Below, in pieces: positions 35,087 through 43,286 of a stretch of 64,000 nucleotides of DNA. How positions within the stretch are numbered: position 1 is the first letter of the stretch; every line of letters begins with the position of its first letter. This DNA comes from CAVQZA01 sp963724805 (GTDB lineage: Bacteria; Actinomycetota; Thermoleophilia; Gaiellales; Gaiellaceae), in assembly GCA_963724805.1 (NCBI GenBank), contig CAVRWA010000014.1, positions 1,798,001 through 1,862,000 on the forward strand, given 5' to 3'. Under the pieces are notes generated by a model, which was given only the letters and a program-made list of their open reading frames with translations, searched no databases and was not told the DNA's origin. The position numbers and the translations under genes are program-made.

Positions 35087-35794
35087 ATGTCGACAGTCAG
35101 TTCTCCAGGAATGAAGCTCAAGACGGGACTGGATCCCCTTGAGCGGGTCCACCTCACGGATACTCGCGGTCTCAGCTTCCACGGAATGGGGGCCTTCGTA
35201 GGCACCGGGCGGACGCAGAGGGCGCACGTCTACACGGCGGCATCAATCCCCGTCGACCCCGAGGGCTACAAGAAGATCGATCCCGAGAAGCTCGCGCGCG
35301 AACTCGGCGTCGACATGTGCGCCGTCAACAGAGGCCGCTTCTGGATGATCGACGAACTCGAGTTCGCCGTCGGCGAAGTCCAGGACTTCCACGGCGTCGA
35401 GATGCGCTGGGCCGGCGACATGACCGGCGCCGAGATGCTCGTCCAGTTCCAGAACACGTACACACCCTCGCTGATCTATCGCAACACCAACTGGGTCTTC
35501 CACGCGGGCAAGCCGGTGTATCTGCTTCGCGAGCCGGAGGGTGCGACCTGGGTGTTGCAGGAGTACACGAAGGACGTCGACCCGAGTCTCACGGCCGACA
35601 ACCTCCACGTACTCGGCGACAACTACAAGGAGCTGCCGGAAGGCTGGACGTTCGAGACGAAGATCCTCGACGAGGAGCTCTCGCTCGACACGGGTCGCGC
35701 CGGCGGCTGGGCCGCCATCATCCGCGACGAGTTCCACTGCACCTACCAGGGCTGCGGCTACGGCTCGGACAACAGCGCCAACTACATCCCGTGA
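35087..35794 (+). CDS. Uncharacterised conserved protein
   Basis: 235 aa; the ATG at 35087 follows GAAAGGAGTCGACC. It is soluble, with no signal peptide. Distinct blocks are HLTDTRGLSFHGMGAFVGTG, AVGEVQDFHGVEMRWAGDM, FQNTYTPSLIYRNTNWVFHA, WVLQEYTKDVDPSLTADNL and the C-terminal CTYQGCGYGSDNSANYIP, whose two Cys and end are preserved in the nearby pseudogene. A lipocalin-like or other beta-barrel fold is possible. The duplication and a fixed place between a membrane protein and a rhodanese suggest a redox or sulfur-linked role, which is unproven. Confidence 0.8.
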   Translation: MSTVSSPGMKLKTGLDPLERVHLTDTRGLSFHGMGAFVGTGRTQRAHVYTAASIPVDPEGYKKIDPEKLARELGVDMCAVNRGRFWMIDELEFAVGEVQDFHGVEMRWAGDMTGAEMLVQFQNTYTPSLIYRNTNWVFHAGKPVYLLREPEGATWVLQEYTKDVDPSLTADNLHVLGDNYKELPEGWTFETKILDEELSLDTGRAGGWAAIIRDEFHCTYQGCGYGSDNSANYIP

Positions 35795-35827
35795 TCGCAA
35801 CTTGAGCTATATGGCAAGGAGGAGACG

Positions 35828-36403
35828 ATGACCACAGCGACGACGACGGCACCGACACACAACGGCCTCCCGATCGTGAAGGAGCGGCAGACGGGCCTCG
35901 GGCTCTACGTCACCGCGAAGGAGGCCTACGACATGTGGCAGGCGGACACCGAGGGAGTGAAGATCCTCGACGTCCGCACGCCCGAGGAGTGGGTCTTCAC
36001 CGGCCATCCCCCGATGGCGACGCTGATCCCGTTCGCCTTCCTCGCGTACGTCTGGGACGACGAGAAGAAGGCCTTCCCGTGGTCGCTGAACCCCGACTTC
36101 GTCGAGCTCGTGAAGGAGCGGTTCACACCCGAGGACACGCTCCTCGTCACGTGCCGCTCAGGCGGCCGCGGGGCGATGGCGATGCAACATGCTGGCGGCC
36201 GCGGGCTTCACGAATGCCTACAACATCCTCGACGGGATGGAGGGCGCCGGGTCCGAGACCCCGAGAGCGTCTTCGACGGCATGCGCAGGAAGAACGGCTG
36301 GCAGATGTCCGGCCTGCCGTGGACGTACGACCTCGACCCCGAGCGGATGGCACTCCCCGAGCGTGAGACGGGCGAGCTCCATCCCGGCAACGCCGAGGAC
36401 TGA
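35828..36403 (+). pseudogene. Rhodanese-like protein with two compensating frameshifts
   Basis: The ATG at 35828 follows AAGGAGGAGACG. The N-terminal part reads TAKEAYDMWQADTEGVKILD, VRTPEEWVFTGHP, then the active-site loop LLVTCRSGGRGAMAM with the catalytic Cys. One extra C near 36183 shifts the frame (natural reading NMLAAAGFTNAYNILDGMEG), and a second indel near 36255-36265 returns it (ESVFDGMRRKNGWQMSGLPW). The frame is open overall only because of the shift. Rhodaneses carry sulfane sulfur on that Cys. Real damage or sequencing error are both possible. Confidence 0.85.
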
Positions 36404-36412
36404 CAGCGAAGA

Positions 36413-36445
36413 GGGGCGGCGGCGGGGGCACCCCGCCGCCGCCCC
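36413..36445 (+). terminator. Strong hairpin terminator
   Basis: A perfect 15-bp stem, GGGGCGGCGGCGGGG and its complement, with a 3-nt loop lies 10 bases after the rhodanese stop codon. Confidence 0.75.
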
Positions 36446-36461
36446 AACAGAAGGAGCGACC

Positions 36462-37163
36462 GTGGACACCACATCCCCGAGTTCGGTGGCCGAGGCGGAC
36501 GCCGTCCGGAGCGCCCTCAAGACGCCCCGGTCGGCCGCCATTGCGGGCATCGCCTTCTCGGTCATCTTCACGGCCGCGCTGGTGCTCGTCCGCACGGCCG
36601 TCCCCTCCGATCCGAGCGACGCGGGCAGCTGGCTCTCGGACAGCTCGCACCGCGACGGCGTGCTGCTCGCGCTCGCCCTCGTGCCGTTTGCAGGGATCGC
36701 GTTCCTCTGGTTCATCGGTGTGCTGCGCGACCGTGTCGGCGAGCACGAGGACCGGTTCTTCGGGACGGTCTTCCTCGGCAGCGGGCTGCTGTTCGTGGCC
36801 ATGCTCTTCGCCGCCGCGGCCGTCGCGGCGGGCCTCGTCGGGAGCGCCGGAGACGGCGCCGACAAGCTCGCGAGCTCGGGCGCGTGGGAGTTCGGCCGGC
36901 GCATGTCCCACGAGCTGATGGTGATCTATGCGATCCGCATGGCCGCCGTGTTCATGATCGCGGCCTCGACGATCCTGCGTCGCCTGACGCTCGCGCCCCG
37001 CTGGCTCGCTCTCTCCGGCTACGCGATCGCGATCGTCCTGTTGGTGTCGGTCGGCTTCTTCCCCTGGATCGAGTTCGCGTTCCCGGCCTGGGTGCTCGCG
37101 CTGAGCGTCTACATCCTGGTGGTCGGCTCGGGGCGAGCCCAGGCCGCCGCCCGGGCGGGGTGA
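36462..37163 (+). CDS. Six-helix membrane protein of unknown function
   Basis: 233 aa from the GTG at 36462 after AGAAGGAGCGACC. Six hydrophobic segments are visible (IAGIAFSVIFTAALVLV, GVLLALALVPFAGIAFLWFI, FLGSGLLFVAMLFAAAAVAA, MVIYAIRMAAVFMIAAST, WLALSGYAIAIVLLVSVGFF, FPAWVLALSVYILVVG). The motif EFGRRMSHELMVIYAIRMAA lies in the middle. No family is named. It sits between a terminator and the GAP-family gene, 7 bases from the latter. Confidence 0.75.
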   Translation: MDTTSPSSVAEADAVRSALKTPRSAAIAGIAFSVIFTAALVLVRTAVPSDPSDAGSWLSDSSHRDGVLLALALVPFAGIAFLWFIGVLRDRVGEHEDRFFGTVFLGSGLLFVAMLFAAAAVAAGLVGSAGDGADKLASSGAWEFGRRMSHELMVIYAIRMAAVFMIAASTILRRLTLAPRWLALSGYAIAIVLLVSVGFFPWIEFAFPAWVLALSVYILVVGSGRAQAAARAG

Positions 37164-37170
37164 GCCGTCG

Positions 37171-37875
37171 GTGACGCTGGTCGCGGCCGGCGTGTACGCC
37201 GATCTGCTGCCGTGGGCGATCGCGATCGCGCTGACGCCGATCGCTGTCACGGCGGTCGTCGTGTTCCTCGGCTCGGAGCACGGTCTTCCTAAGTCGTTCG
37301 CGCTGCTCGCGGGCGACGCGGGAGCGATGGCACTGATCGCCGCGCTTGCCGTCTCGCTCACCGACGGCGGTGGGTTCGCAGAGGACGGGACCCCGGCGCA
37401 CGAGATCCTAGTCGCCCAGCTGATCGCCGGCCTCGTGCTCGTCGCTATCTCGGCCTGGGGGATCCGGCGGCGCCTGAAGGAGCGGCGCGAGGGCGGGGAG
37501 CCCGCCTCTCAGGAGGAGCCGGGATGGCTGAAGGCGGTCGACAGGATCGGCGTGCCACTCGCGTTCGGGATCGGGGTGGGGAACATGACGATCAACGTCG
37601 GCAACCTCGTCTTCACCCTCAGCGGCGCCGCCGTGATCACGAACGCCGACCTGAGCTCGACCGACGAGGTCCTCGCGATCGCCTTCTTCGTCCTCGTCGC
37701 GACGTCGACCGTGTGGGGGCCGATTGCGATCTTCCTCGGCATGCCAGAACGTGCCCCCGTACTGCTGCGGCGCATCAAGGGCTGGATCGCCGCGAACGGC
37801 GTTCTCGTGCTCGACGGCATCTTTCTCCTGATCGGGCTCAACCTGATCGCTGCGTCGATCGCCGGCCTCGTCTGA
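37171..37875 (+). CDS. GAP-family (Sap/SfLAP-like) membrane protein
   Basis: 234 aa from the GTG at 37171. Six to seven helices with the family opening LLPWAIAIALTPIAVTAVVV and the central WLKAVDRIGVPLAFGIGVGN, then FFVLVATSTVWGPIAIFLGM. Related mycobacterial proteins (GAP, sulfolipid-1-addressing protein) help export glycolipids; the substrate here is unknown. It is closely spaced after the six-helix protein, so probably co-transcribed. The next gene has its own palindrome promoter. Confidence 0.82.
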   Translation: MTLVAAGVYADLLPWAIAIALTPIAVTAVVVFLGSEHGLPKSFALLAGDAGAMALIAALAVSLTDGGGFAEDGTPAHEILVAQLIAGLVLVAISAWGIRRRLKERREGGEPASQEEPGWLKAVDRIGVPLAFGIGVGNMTINVGNLVFTLSGAAVITNADLSSTDEVLAIAFFVLVATSTVWGPIAIFLGMPERAPVLLRRIKGWIAANGVLVLDGIFLLIGLNLIAASIAGLV

Positions 37876-37911
37876 AGGCGCCGGAAACGGCTGCACGAGG
37901 GCGTTTTCGAT

Positions 37912-37967
37912 TCACCCGGGTGAGCGTCGCCGGGTCCCCCCAACGGCGGCGATCCGGGTCGTAGGCT
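37912..37967 (+). promoter_or_regulatory. Palindrome promoter 8 (TCACCCGGGTGA), leaderless
   Basis: Perfect palindrome at 37912-37923; TAGGCT starts exactly 50 nt from its first base. The predicted transcript starts at 37974, and the ATG follows at 37975. Confidence 0.8.
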
Positions 37968-37974
37968 CGGCCTC

Positions 37975-39276
37975 ATGGAATGGGCCCTCGCCGTGATCGC
38001 GGTCACGCTGATCGGGTTCGGCGTCGTCTCGCGCCGCGTCGACGGCACCCCGATCACGCCCGCGATGATCTTCGTGGCAGTCGGGCTCCTGGTGGGAGTC
38101 GAGGCACTCGACCTGCTCGACGTATCGCCCACCGGGGAGCCGGTGAAGCTCCTCGCCGAGGCCACCCTGACCGTCGTGCTGTTCGCCGACGCGTCGCGGA
38201 TCGACCTGCGGACACTCCGGCGCGAGTACGCCGTGCCCTTGCGCCTGCTCGGCATCGGGCTCCCGCTGACAATCATTCTGGGCGCCGTAGTCGCGGCGGC
38301 GCTCTTCGGCGCGCTCTCCATCCCGGAGGCGCTCGTCATCGCGGTCGTGCTCGCTCCCACCGACGCGGCGCTGGGGCAGGCGGTGGTCACGGAGCCACGG
38401 CTCCCGTCCCGGATCCGCCAGGGGCTCAACGTCGAGAGCGGTCTCAACGACGGGATCTGCGTGCCGCTCCTCTTCATCGTGCTGGCGGTGGCCGAGACGG
38501 ACGCCGGCGAGGTCAGCGCCTCGCACGCCGTCCACCTGGTCTTCGAGGAGATCGGGTACGGCATCCTCGGGGGCGTGCTCGCCGGGGCGATCGCCGCCAT
38601 CGCGATCACGTTCGCGAGCAAGCGGGGTCTCATCGAGCAGTCCTGGCGCCAGATCGTCCCGGTCGCGGGAGCGGCGCTCGCCTACGGGATCGCCGCGCCG
38701 CTCGGCGGCTCCGGCTTCATCGCCGCGTTCGTCGCCGGGATGACGTTCGGTGTCCTCCGGCGGCCGTCCGAGGACGGCGGGGGAATGTTCTTCTCGGACG
38801 AGGTGGGGGAGATGCTCGACGGCGTCACCTTCCTCGTGTTCGGCGCCGTGCTGCTCGGCCCCGCGCTCCATTCCCTGAGCTGGGAGATCGCCCTCTACGC
38901 GGTGCTGAGCCTCACGATCGTGCGGATTGTCCCGGTCGCGGTGGCGATGCTGGGCACGGGTGCGCGGCGTCCGACGGTCTGGTTCCTCGGGTGGTTCGGC
39001 CCGCGGGGGCTGGCGTCGATCGTGTTCGCCGCGATCGTCGTCCAGGATGCCGATCTGCCGCAGACCTCGACGATCGTGCTCACGACATACGTCACCGTCG
39101 GACTCTCGGTTCTCGTCCACGGGCTCACTGCTGCGCCGCTCGCCGACCGCTATGCCTCCTGGTTCTCGTCCCATCCGGCCGGCGCTGCCCCAGCGATGGA
39201 GAGCGTTCCCGCAGGCGCGCACCGCTGGCGGAGCCCCTCCGCCGCAGCTCGGGCACTGACGCCGCATGAAGGCTGA
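37975..39276 (+). CDS. Cation:proton antiporter (CPA1 / NhaP type)
   Basis: 433 aa from the ATG at 37975. About 12 helices are visible. Diagnostic segments are VLFADASRIDLRTLRREYAV, LAPTDAALGQAVVTEPRLPS, RIRQGLNVESGLNDGICVPL (the ND of the Na+/H+ exchange site) and FLGWFGPRGLASIVFAAIVV. It exchanges Na+ or K+ for H+ across the cytoplasmic membrane and would support pH and salt homeostasis. There is no SD: the promoter predicts a leaderless mRNA. Its 3' end overlaps the SulP remnant by 11 bases. Confidence 0.93.
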   Translation: MEWALAVIAVTLIGFGVVSRRVDGTPITPAMIFVAVGLLVGVEALDLLDVSPTGEPVKLLAEATLTVVLFADASRIDLRTLRREYAVPLRLLGIGLPLTIILGAVVAAALFGALSIPEALVIAVVLAPTDAALGQAVVTEPRLPSRIRQGLNVESGLNDGICVPLLFIVLAVAETDAGEVSASHAVHLVFEEIGYGILGGVLAGAIAAIAITFASKRGLIEQSWRQIVPVAGAALAYGIAAPLGGSGFIAAFVAGMTFGVLRRPSEDGGGMFFSDEVGEMLDGVTFLVFGAVLLGPALHSLSWEIALYAVLSLTIVRIVPVAVAMLGTGARRPTVWFLGWFGPRGLASIVFAAIVVQDADLPQTSTIVLTTYVTVGLSVLVHGLTAAPLADRYASWFSSHPAGAAPAMESVPAGAHRWRSPSAAARALTPHEG

Positions 39277-39656
39277 AGCGGCGCCGGCGGGGCGGCGCCG
39301 ACTGCCGATCCTCGACTGGTTGCCCTCGTACCGGCGCGGGTGGCTCCGCCACGACGCGATCGCCGGGCTCGTCGTCGTCAGCCTGCTCGTGCCGGAGGGG
39401 ATGGCGTACGCGCAGATCGCAGGCATGCCGCCGGAGACCGTGTTCTACGTGGTGCCGCCCGCGCTCCTCCTGTACGCGTTGTTCGCGAGCTCGCGCAGGC
39501 TTATCGTGGTCGTCTCGGCGACCCAGGCTTGCGCTCTCGGCCGGGGCGGTCGGCGAGCTCGCAACGCAGAGGACGGCCCGGTGGGCCGAGCTGACGGCGG
39601 CGCTCGCGATCATGGTCGGCGTGATCACGGTGGTGGAAGCCATCGAAGGCGTCTGA
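39266..39656 (+). pseudogene. Truncated, frameshifted SulP transporter
   Basis: The ATG at 39266 starts a SulP N-terminus parallel to the intact gene at 30186: SYRRGWLRHDAIAGLVVVSL, LVPEGMAYAQIAGM, then VVSATQA. One extra T in CAGGCTTGCGCTC near 39527 breaks the frame; the continuing frame (AVGELATQRTARWAELTAAL) stops at 39656. Only about 130 of the usual 550 residues remain, so the gene is dead even if the insertion is a sequencing slip. Confidence 0.9.
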
Positions 39657-39799
39657 GAGAGCGGGGCATCGGACCTGAATTGCGAAACGAACCGGCGACG
39701 CGTCGGAAGTCGTGCCGGCCGAAGACTGCGCGCGATCGGGTCGCCGCCATAGGCGCCGCCATACTCAGCGGGCCCGGTAAACCGAACCGGATCAACCGA

Positions 39800-40090
39800 T
39801 CAGCGAACCAGAACTGCTTCCGTGGGCTCGGGCTCGTTGTCGGTAGCCTCCTGCGCCGGAGCGCTGGCCGGCGCGGGTTCCGAGACGGCGGCCACGATGC
39901 TCCTCCGCCGATCCCGATGCAGGATCGCCATGACCACGGCGACGGCGCCGGCGGTGCCGGACACGAGGATCGCAATGCGCAGGCGGTGACGCTTCTTCGG
40001 CGTCTCCAGGATGCGGAGCCACTGGAGCGCTGGCCTTACCCTCTCCAGCACTGCCGCCAGATCAAACATCGTTTGGAACGGGCCAGTCAT
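39800..40090 (-). CDS. Small membrane-anchored protein
   Basis: 96 aa from the ATG at 40090 (SD AAGGAGG). One helix (RIAILVSGTAGAVAVVMAIL) follows an amphipathic N-terminus (MFDLAAVLERVRPALQWLRI); the C-terminal tail is acidic and Pro/Ala-rich. No family was recognised. The ATG overlaps the stop of the upstream gene (ATGA), so it is the second gene of the operon from palindrome promoter 9. Confidence 0.65.
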   Translation of the reverse strand: MTGPFQTMFDLAAVLERVRPALQWLRILETPKKRHRLRIAILVSGTAGAVAVVMAILHRDRRRSIVAAVSEPAPASAPAQEATDNEPEPTEAVLVR

Positions 40091-40365
40091 CGTGAACCTC
40101 CTTGCGTCGTACGACTTGGGAGACGTAAATCAGGCATGTGCGGCGCCGACCTATCGAACGTCGCGTCGGGCGGCCGTTCTCGATCCGTGCGGCGCGGAGT
40201 TCGTGTCTGAAGTGTTGTCCGGCGCGAGCGCCGAACGACTTCGGCGCCGTCGATCTCGACGAGCAGGAGCTCCTCTTCGGCTCCGATCGTCACCGCCGCA
40301 GTCGGATGTGAATCGAATGCCCGGTAACACGACCTGGCCGGTGCGCTGGAGAGCGTCGCGTGCAT
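40087..40365 (-). CDS. Short protein with a GCS2-like start, probably a fragment
   Basis: 92 aa from the ATG at 40365, predicted leaderless. The stretch TIGAEEELLLVEIDGAEVV resembles the start of YbdK-type glutamate-cysteine ligases (T-x-G-x-EEE-x-x-LV), which run to over 350 aa. The remainder (Arg/Thr/Pro-rich) does not fit any fold, so this may be the stump of a truncated enzyme that still uses the palindrome promoter. The promoter geometry supports transcription from this position. Confidence 0.45.
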   Translation of the reverse strand: MHATLSSAPARSCYRAFDSHPTAAVTIGAEEELLLVEIDGAEVVRRSRRTTLQTRTPRRTDRERPPDATFDRSAPHMPDLRLPSRTTQGGSR

Positions 40366-40372
40366 CGGTGTG

Positions 40373-40428
40373 AGTCTCCCGCGTCCCTGAAGAGCCGGCG
40401 CGGTTCCAGGTGACTTTCACCCGGGTGA
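40373..40428 (-). promoter_or_regulatory. Palindrome promoter 9 (TCACCCGGGTGA), leaderless
   Basis: Perfect palindrome at 40417-40428; GAGACT starts exactly 50 nt downstream on the minus strand. The predicted start is 40366, just before the ATG at 40365. Confidence 0.65.
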
Positions 40429-40658
40429 GCGCCGTCGCGCCCTCGCCCCGCGCCGATCGCCGTCGTGGGCCTGGCGGTGTGCTGCTAGGCCCGCCGTCCG
40501 TTCGCGGGCCAATCATGGTTCGCCGACGAACCATTTCCATCTTCCGCGAAGATGCTCGAAATCCGGCGTCCGGCGTCGCGGCCTCGCCGCTTGCGAAGCT
40601 GCTCGCCGACACCTCCGGTGCCGTCGGCGACCGCGCCGGCCGCATCCACTGGCGATGC
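40429..40658. other. Intergenic, no gene supported
   Basis: 230 bases between palindrome promoter 9 and the end of the YihY gene. No ORF with coding character was seen; long overlapping frames here are shadows of the YihY gene. Confidence 0.5.
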
Positions 40659-41591
40659 TCACCGGGCAGAGGGCGGCTCGTGCAGGTCGCCGCCGTGCCT
40701 TCGGACGCGCTCGTCGTGGATGGAGCTGTTGAGGATCGGCGCGGTCACGACGATCCGCCCGATGAGCCACATGTAGAACAGCAGGGTCGCACTGACCCCC
40801 AGCGCCCCGTAGAGAGACATCGACGACTCGAGCTTCGGCCCGAGGAAGTAGACGACGGAACCGTGCGTCAACTGGAAGCCGACGGCGACGAGCAGCGCGC
40901 CCGGAAGGAGCTCCTTCCAGGAAGCGGAGCCGTGGGGGAGCCTGAGCGAGACCCAAAGCCAAAGCCCGGTCAGCGGCAGCACCGTCAGCGCGGCCACCGC
41001 GAGCTGCTCGAGCTGCGACGTGTCGCGCAACCACCAGGTCAGCCCGATCACGGCTGCGAACCCGCACATGCCTCCGGAGAAGGCGAGCGAGCTCTGCAGC
41101 GGCTTCAGCTTCCGCGGAGGCTCATGCCAGACCAGCGAATGGATCAAGAGGAGCGCCCGCGCCCCGGCATACCCCTCGTACAGCAAGAGCGGCACCCCCA
41201 CGAGCAGGAGCCACAACGAGTTGGTGTCGGCGGCGCGCGCCGCGTCCCCGACCGCGTCGACCATCGCCTGAGGCAGCCCGCCGGTCGAGACAGTCTCCTG
41301 CACGCTCTCGGAGTCGGCGAGCCCGAGCGCACCGCCCACGACCAGTGCGAACGGCAGGAACCAGAGGAAGAGCCGATAGGCGACGCCGCCGGCGAGGACG
41401 CTCGCCGCGACGCCGCGGTCCCGCTCCATCGCAGTGAAGGGGACGGCGATCGACGCGTGGCGCTCGCCCGCGCTCCGCGCCTTGGCGCTCCCGACGGCGA
41501 TCGTGCTGCGAACGCGATCAGCGAAGCCGGGGTCGTCGGGCTCCGGAGGCTCGTGCGGTGTGCCGCGATTCTCTTCCGTGGGTACGCTCAT
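40659..41591 (-). CDS. YihY/BrkB-family membrane protein (copy 1)
   Basis: 310 aa from the ATG at 41591. Six helices are visible with family motifs: MERDRGVAASVLAGGVAYRL, FLWFLPFALVVGGALGL, RALLLIHSLVWHEPPRKLKP, WLWVSLRLPHGSASWKELLP, GALLVAVGFQLTHGSVVYFL and SLYGALGVSATLLFYMWLIG. The family was once called ribonuclease BN in error; it is now regarded as an uncharacterised transporter or envelope protein. Expressed from palindrome promoter 10 with a leader of about 100 nt. Two paralogues lie at 44061 and 45029. Confidence 0.9.
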   Translation of the reverse strand: MSVPTEENRGTPHEPPEPDDPGFADRVRSTIAVGSAKARSAGERHASIAVPFTAMERDRGVAASVLAGGVAYRLFLWFLPFALVVGGALGLADSESVQETVSTGGLPQAMVDAVGDAARAADTNSLWLLLVGVPLLLYEGYAGARALLLIHSLVWHEPPRKLKPLQSSLAFSGGMCGFAAVIGLTWWLRDTSQLEQLAVAALTVLPLTGLWLWVSLRLPHGSASWKELLPGALLVAVGFQLTHGSVVYFLGPKLESSMSLYGALGVSATLLFYMWLIGRIVVTAPILNSSIHDERVRRHGGDLHEPPSAR

Positions 41592-41700
41592 CCCGTCGAC
41601 GCGCGAGACGAAAGGGCGGCCGGCCGAGGCCGCCGCCCTGCGCGGCCGCGCAGTCTCTCCGACGTCTCGGTTGGGCTGTTCGTCATCAGGCTCAATACCG

Positions 41701-41756
41701 ACGCTAGACTTCGTCCTCCGTCCGTTGAGCCCCGCACGCCCAATTCACCTGGGTGA
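41701..41756 (-). promoter_or_regulatory. Palindrome promoter 10 (TCACCTGGGTGA, minus strand)
   Basis: Palindrome with one mismatch at 41745-41756; TAGCGT starts exactly 50 nt downstream on the minus strand. It drives YihY copy 1 and is back to back with promoter 11. Confidence 0.8.
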
Positions 41757-41791
41757 ACCGGTATTCCGAGAGATCTGCCGGGCGAAGCGAA

Positions 41792-41847
41792 TCACCTGGG
41801 TGATTCGCCGGCGACTGCAGCCGCGACGACGAGTCGGGTGCGATGCT
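41792..41847 (+). promoter_or_regulatory. Palindrome promoter 11 (TCACCTGGGTGA, plus strand)
   Basis: Palindrome with one mismatch at 41792-41803; GATGCT starts exactly 50 nt from its first base. The leader to 41878 is 24 nt. Divergent from promoter 10. Confidence 0.75.
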
Positions 41848-41877
41848 CGGGGCGGCGAAACCGCCGTGGAGAGCTCA

Positions 41878-42585
41878 ATGAGACAAGAGGCTGCCATCCA
41901 ACCTCGAACGTCGAGTCCGTCACTGCGCAACCGCGCCGCTTCGGCGGGAAGCGGTGCTGGCGCCGCCGGCAGAAAGACCGTTGACGCGCTAGTCGAGGCC
42001 GTCGGCGCCCTCGCGGACCATGCGATCGACCGCATCCTGCTCACAGACCGGAGCGTGACCTCCGCCTCCGAAGCCAAGCGCCTGCTTGCCGGCGAGGCGG
42101 AGACGGAGGCAGCGGCGGAGAAGATGCAGCGCGTCGTCGTGCTCGCAGTACCCGTCGTCCGCGTCCTCGCCCGCGGCGCCCGTTTCACGAAGATGCCATG
42201 GGCTCTTGTCGCCTCGAGCTCGGTCTCGATCGGCCTCTCACTGCGCACGGGCGTGCACGAGCTGCAGGTGCTGGCCTCACTCCTGGCGCACCGGCTGGAG
42301 GAGTCGGCTCGTGGCCCCGTTGACCCGCAACTCGTCAAGAAGCTCGCGATCGACCTGTACCTCGACCCGAAGCGCACTCCCGATCTCTCCGACGACAGGT
42401 TGCGTCTCGTTCGGCTCACCCGCAAATGGGTGCTGAGCGGAGCCTTCGGCCGGACGACGTCGAAGGGCGCCGGACGGGCGCTCGATGCCGCCGAACGACT
42501 CGACCCGGCCGCACTCTCCGCGCAGTGGGCGGCAGGCCCCGGCGCGATGGCGGGTCAGGCCGCTGCCGTGGAGGGCTCGCCGTGA
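41878..42585 (+). CDS. Uncharacterised helical protein
   Basis: 235 aa from the ATG at 41878, the first start after the predicted transcription start at 41854. The middle is helical and moderately hydrophobic (MQRVVVLAVPVVRVLARGAR, PWALVASSSVSIGLSLRTGV, HELQVLASLLAHRLEE). Later parts (VDPQLVKKLAIDLYLDPKRT, RLVRLTRKWVLSGAFGR) are basic. No family was recognised. The GTGA overlap with the DedA gene shows coupling. Confidence 0.72.
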   Translation: MRQEAAIQPRTSSPSLRNRAASAGSGAGAAGRKTVDALVEAVGALADHAIDRILLTDRSVTSASEAKRLLAGEAETEAAAEKMQRVVVLAVPVVRVLARGARFTKMPWALVASSSVSIGLSLRTGVHELQVLASLLAHRLEESARGPVDPQLVKKLAIDLYLDPKRTPDLSDDRLRLVRLTRKWVLSGAFGRTTSKGAGRALDAAERLDPAALSAQWAAGPGAMAGQAAAVEGSP

Positions 42586-43286
42586 GCCGCCGGGCAATCT
42601 TCTGGACCGTGGTCGGGCTCTCTGCGCTGATCCTCGTTGCCGTTACCGGAGCGATCCTCTACTCCTTCTTCAACGAGGAGCTGGTGAGCGGCTCCGCGGC
42701 CGTCGCCTACCTGACCATCTTCGGGCTCGTCTTCCTGGACGCGATCATCCCGATCCTCCCCGGCGAGACGACCCTGAGCACAGCCTCCGTGCTCGCCTCT
42801 CAGGGCGAGCTCGAGCTCGAGCTGGTCATCGTCGCGGGTGCCCTCGGCGCCATCCTCGGCGACTCCGCTCTGTACTGGATCGCGCGGACGGGCCCGGGGC
42901 GGTTGAAGGCTCGGCTCGAAACCTCCTCGCAGAAGGACGAACGGGTTGCCAAGGGCCTCGCTCTGCTCGGCAGATCGGGGCCGATCCTGATCGTCTTCGG
43001 CCGCTTCGTGCCGGGCGTCCGCTTCGCAGTCAACGCCTCGATGGGACTGACGGAGTACCCGTATCGGCGCTTCCTGCTCTACTCGGCGATCGGAGGGACG
43101 CTCTGGTCGGCGTACACCTGCCTGCTCGCCTACCGTGTCGGCAGTGCGCTGGAGGACTTCCCGATCGCCTCGATCGTCGTCTCCGGCGTGATCACGACCG
43201 GCCTCATCGCCATCGTCTACTGGATCGACCGTCGTCGGGCTGCCAAGGCCGAGCCGCCGCTGACACCGGACCCGACGGCGCGCTAG
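42582..43286 (+). CDS. DedA-family membrane protein
   Basis: 234 aa from the GTG at 42582. The DedA (SNARE-associated) core is present: FLDAIIPILPGETTLSTASV, LGAILGDSALYWIARTGPGR, then GRFVPGVRFAVNASMGLTEY with the conserved F/GRFxPxxR. Some DedA proteins flip undecaprenyl phosphate or phospholipids and support membrane potential and drug tolerance. The charged exit (EYPYRRFLLYSAIGGTLWSA) is also typical. It ends opposite the small gene at 43283. Confidence 0.9.
   Translation: MSRRAIFWTVVGLSALILVAVTGAILYSFFNEELVSGSAAVAYLTIFGLVFLDAIIPILPGETTLSTASVLASQGELELELVIVAGALGAILGDSALYWIARTGPGRLKARLETSSQKDERVAKGLALLGRSGPILIVFGRFVPGVRFAVNASMGLTEYPYRRFLLYSAIGGTLWSAYTCLLAYRVGSALEDFPIASIVVSGVITTGLIAIVYWIDRRRAAKAEPPLTPDPTAR

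Noticed and set aside
40410..41756. 448-codon plus-strand frame across YihY copy 1
   Set aside because: Shadow of the membrane protein on the minus strand, whose helices and family motifs are unmistakable; the frame also crosses the palindrome promoters.
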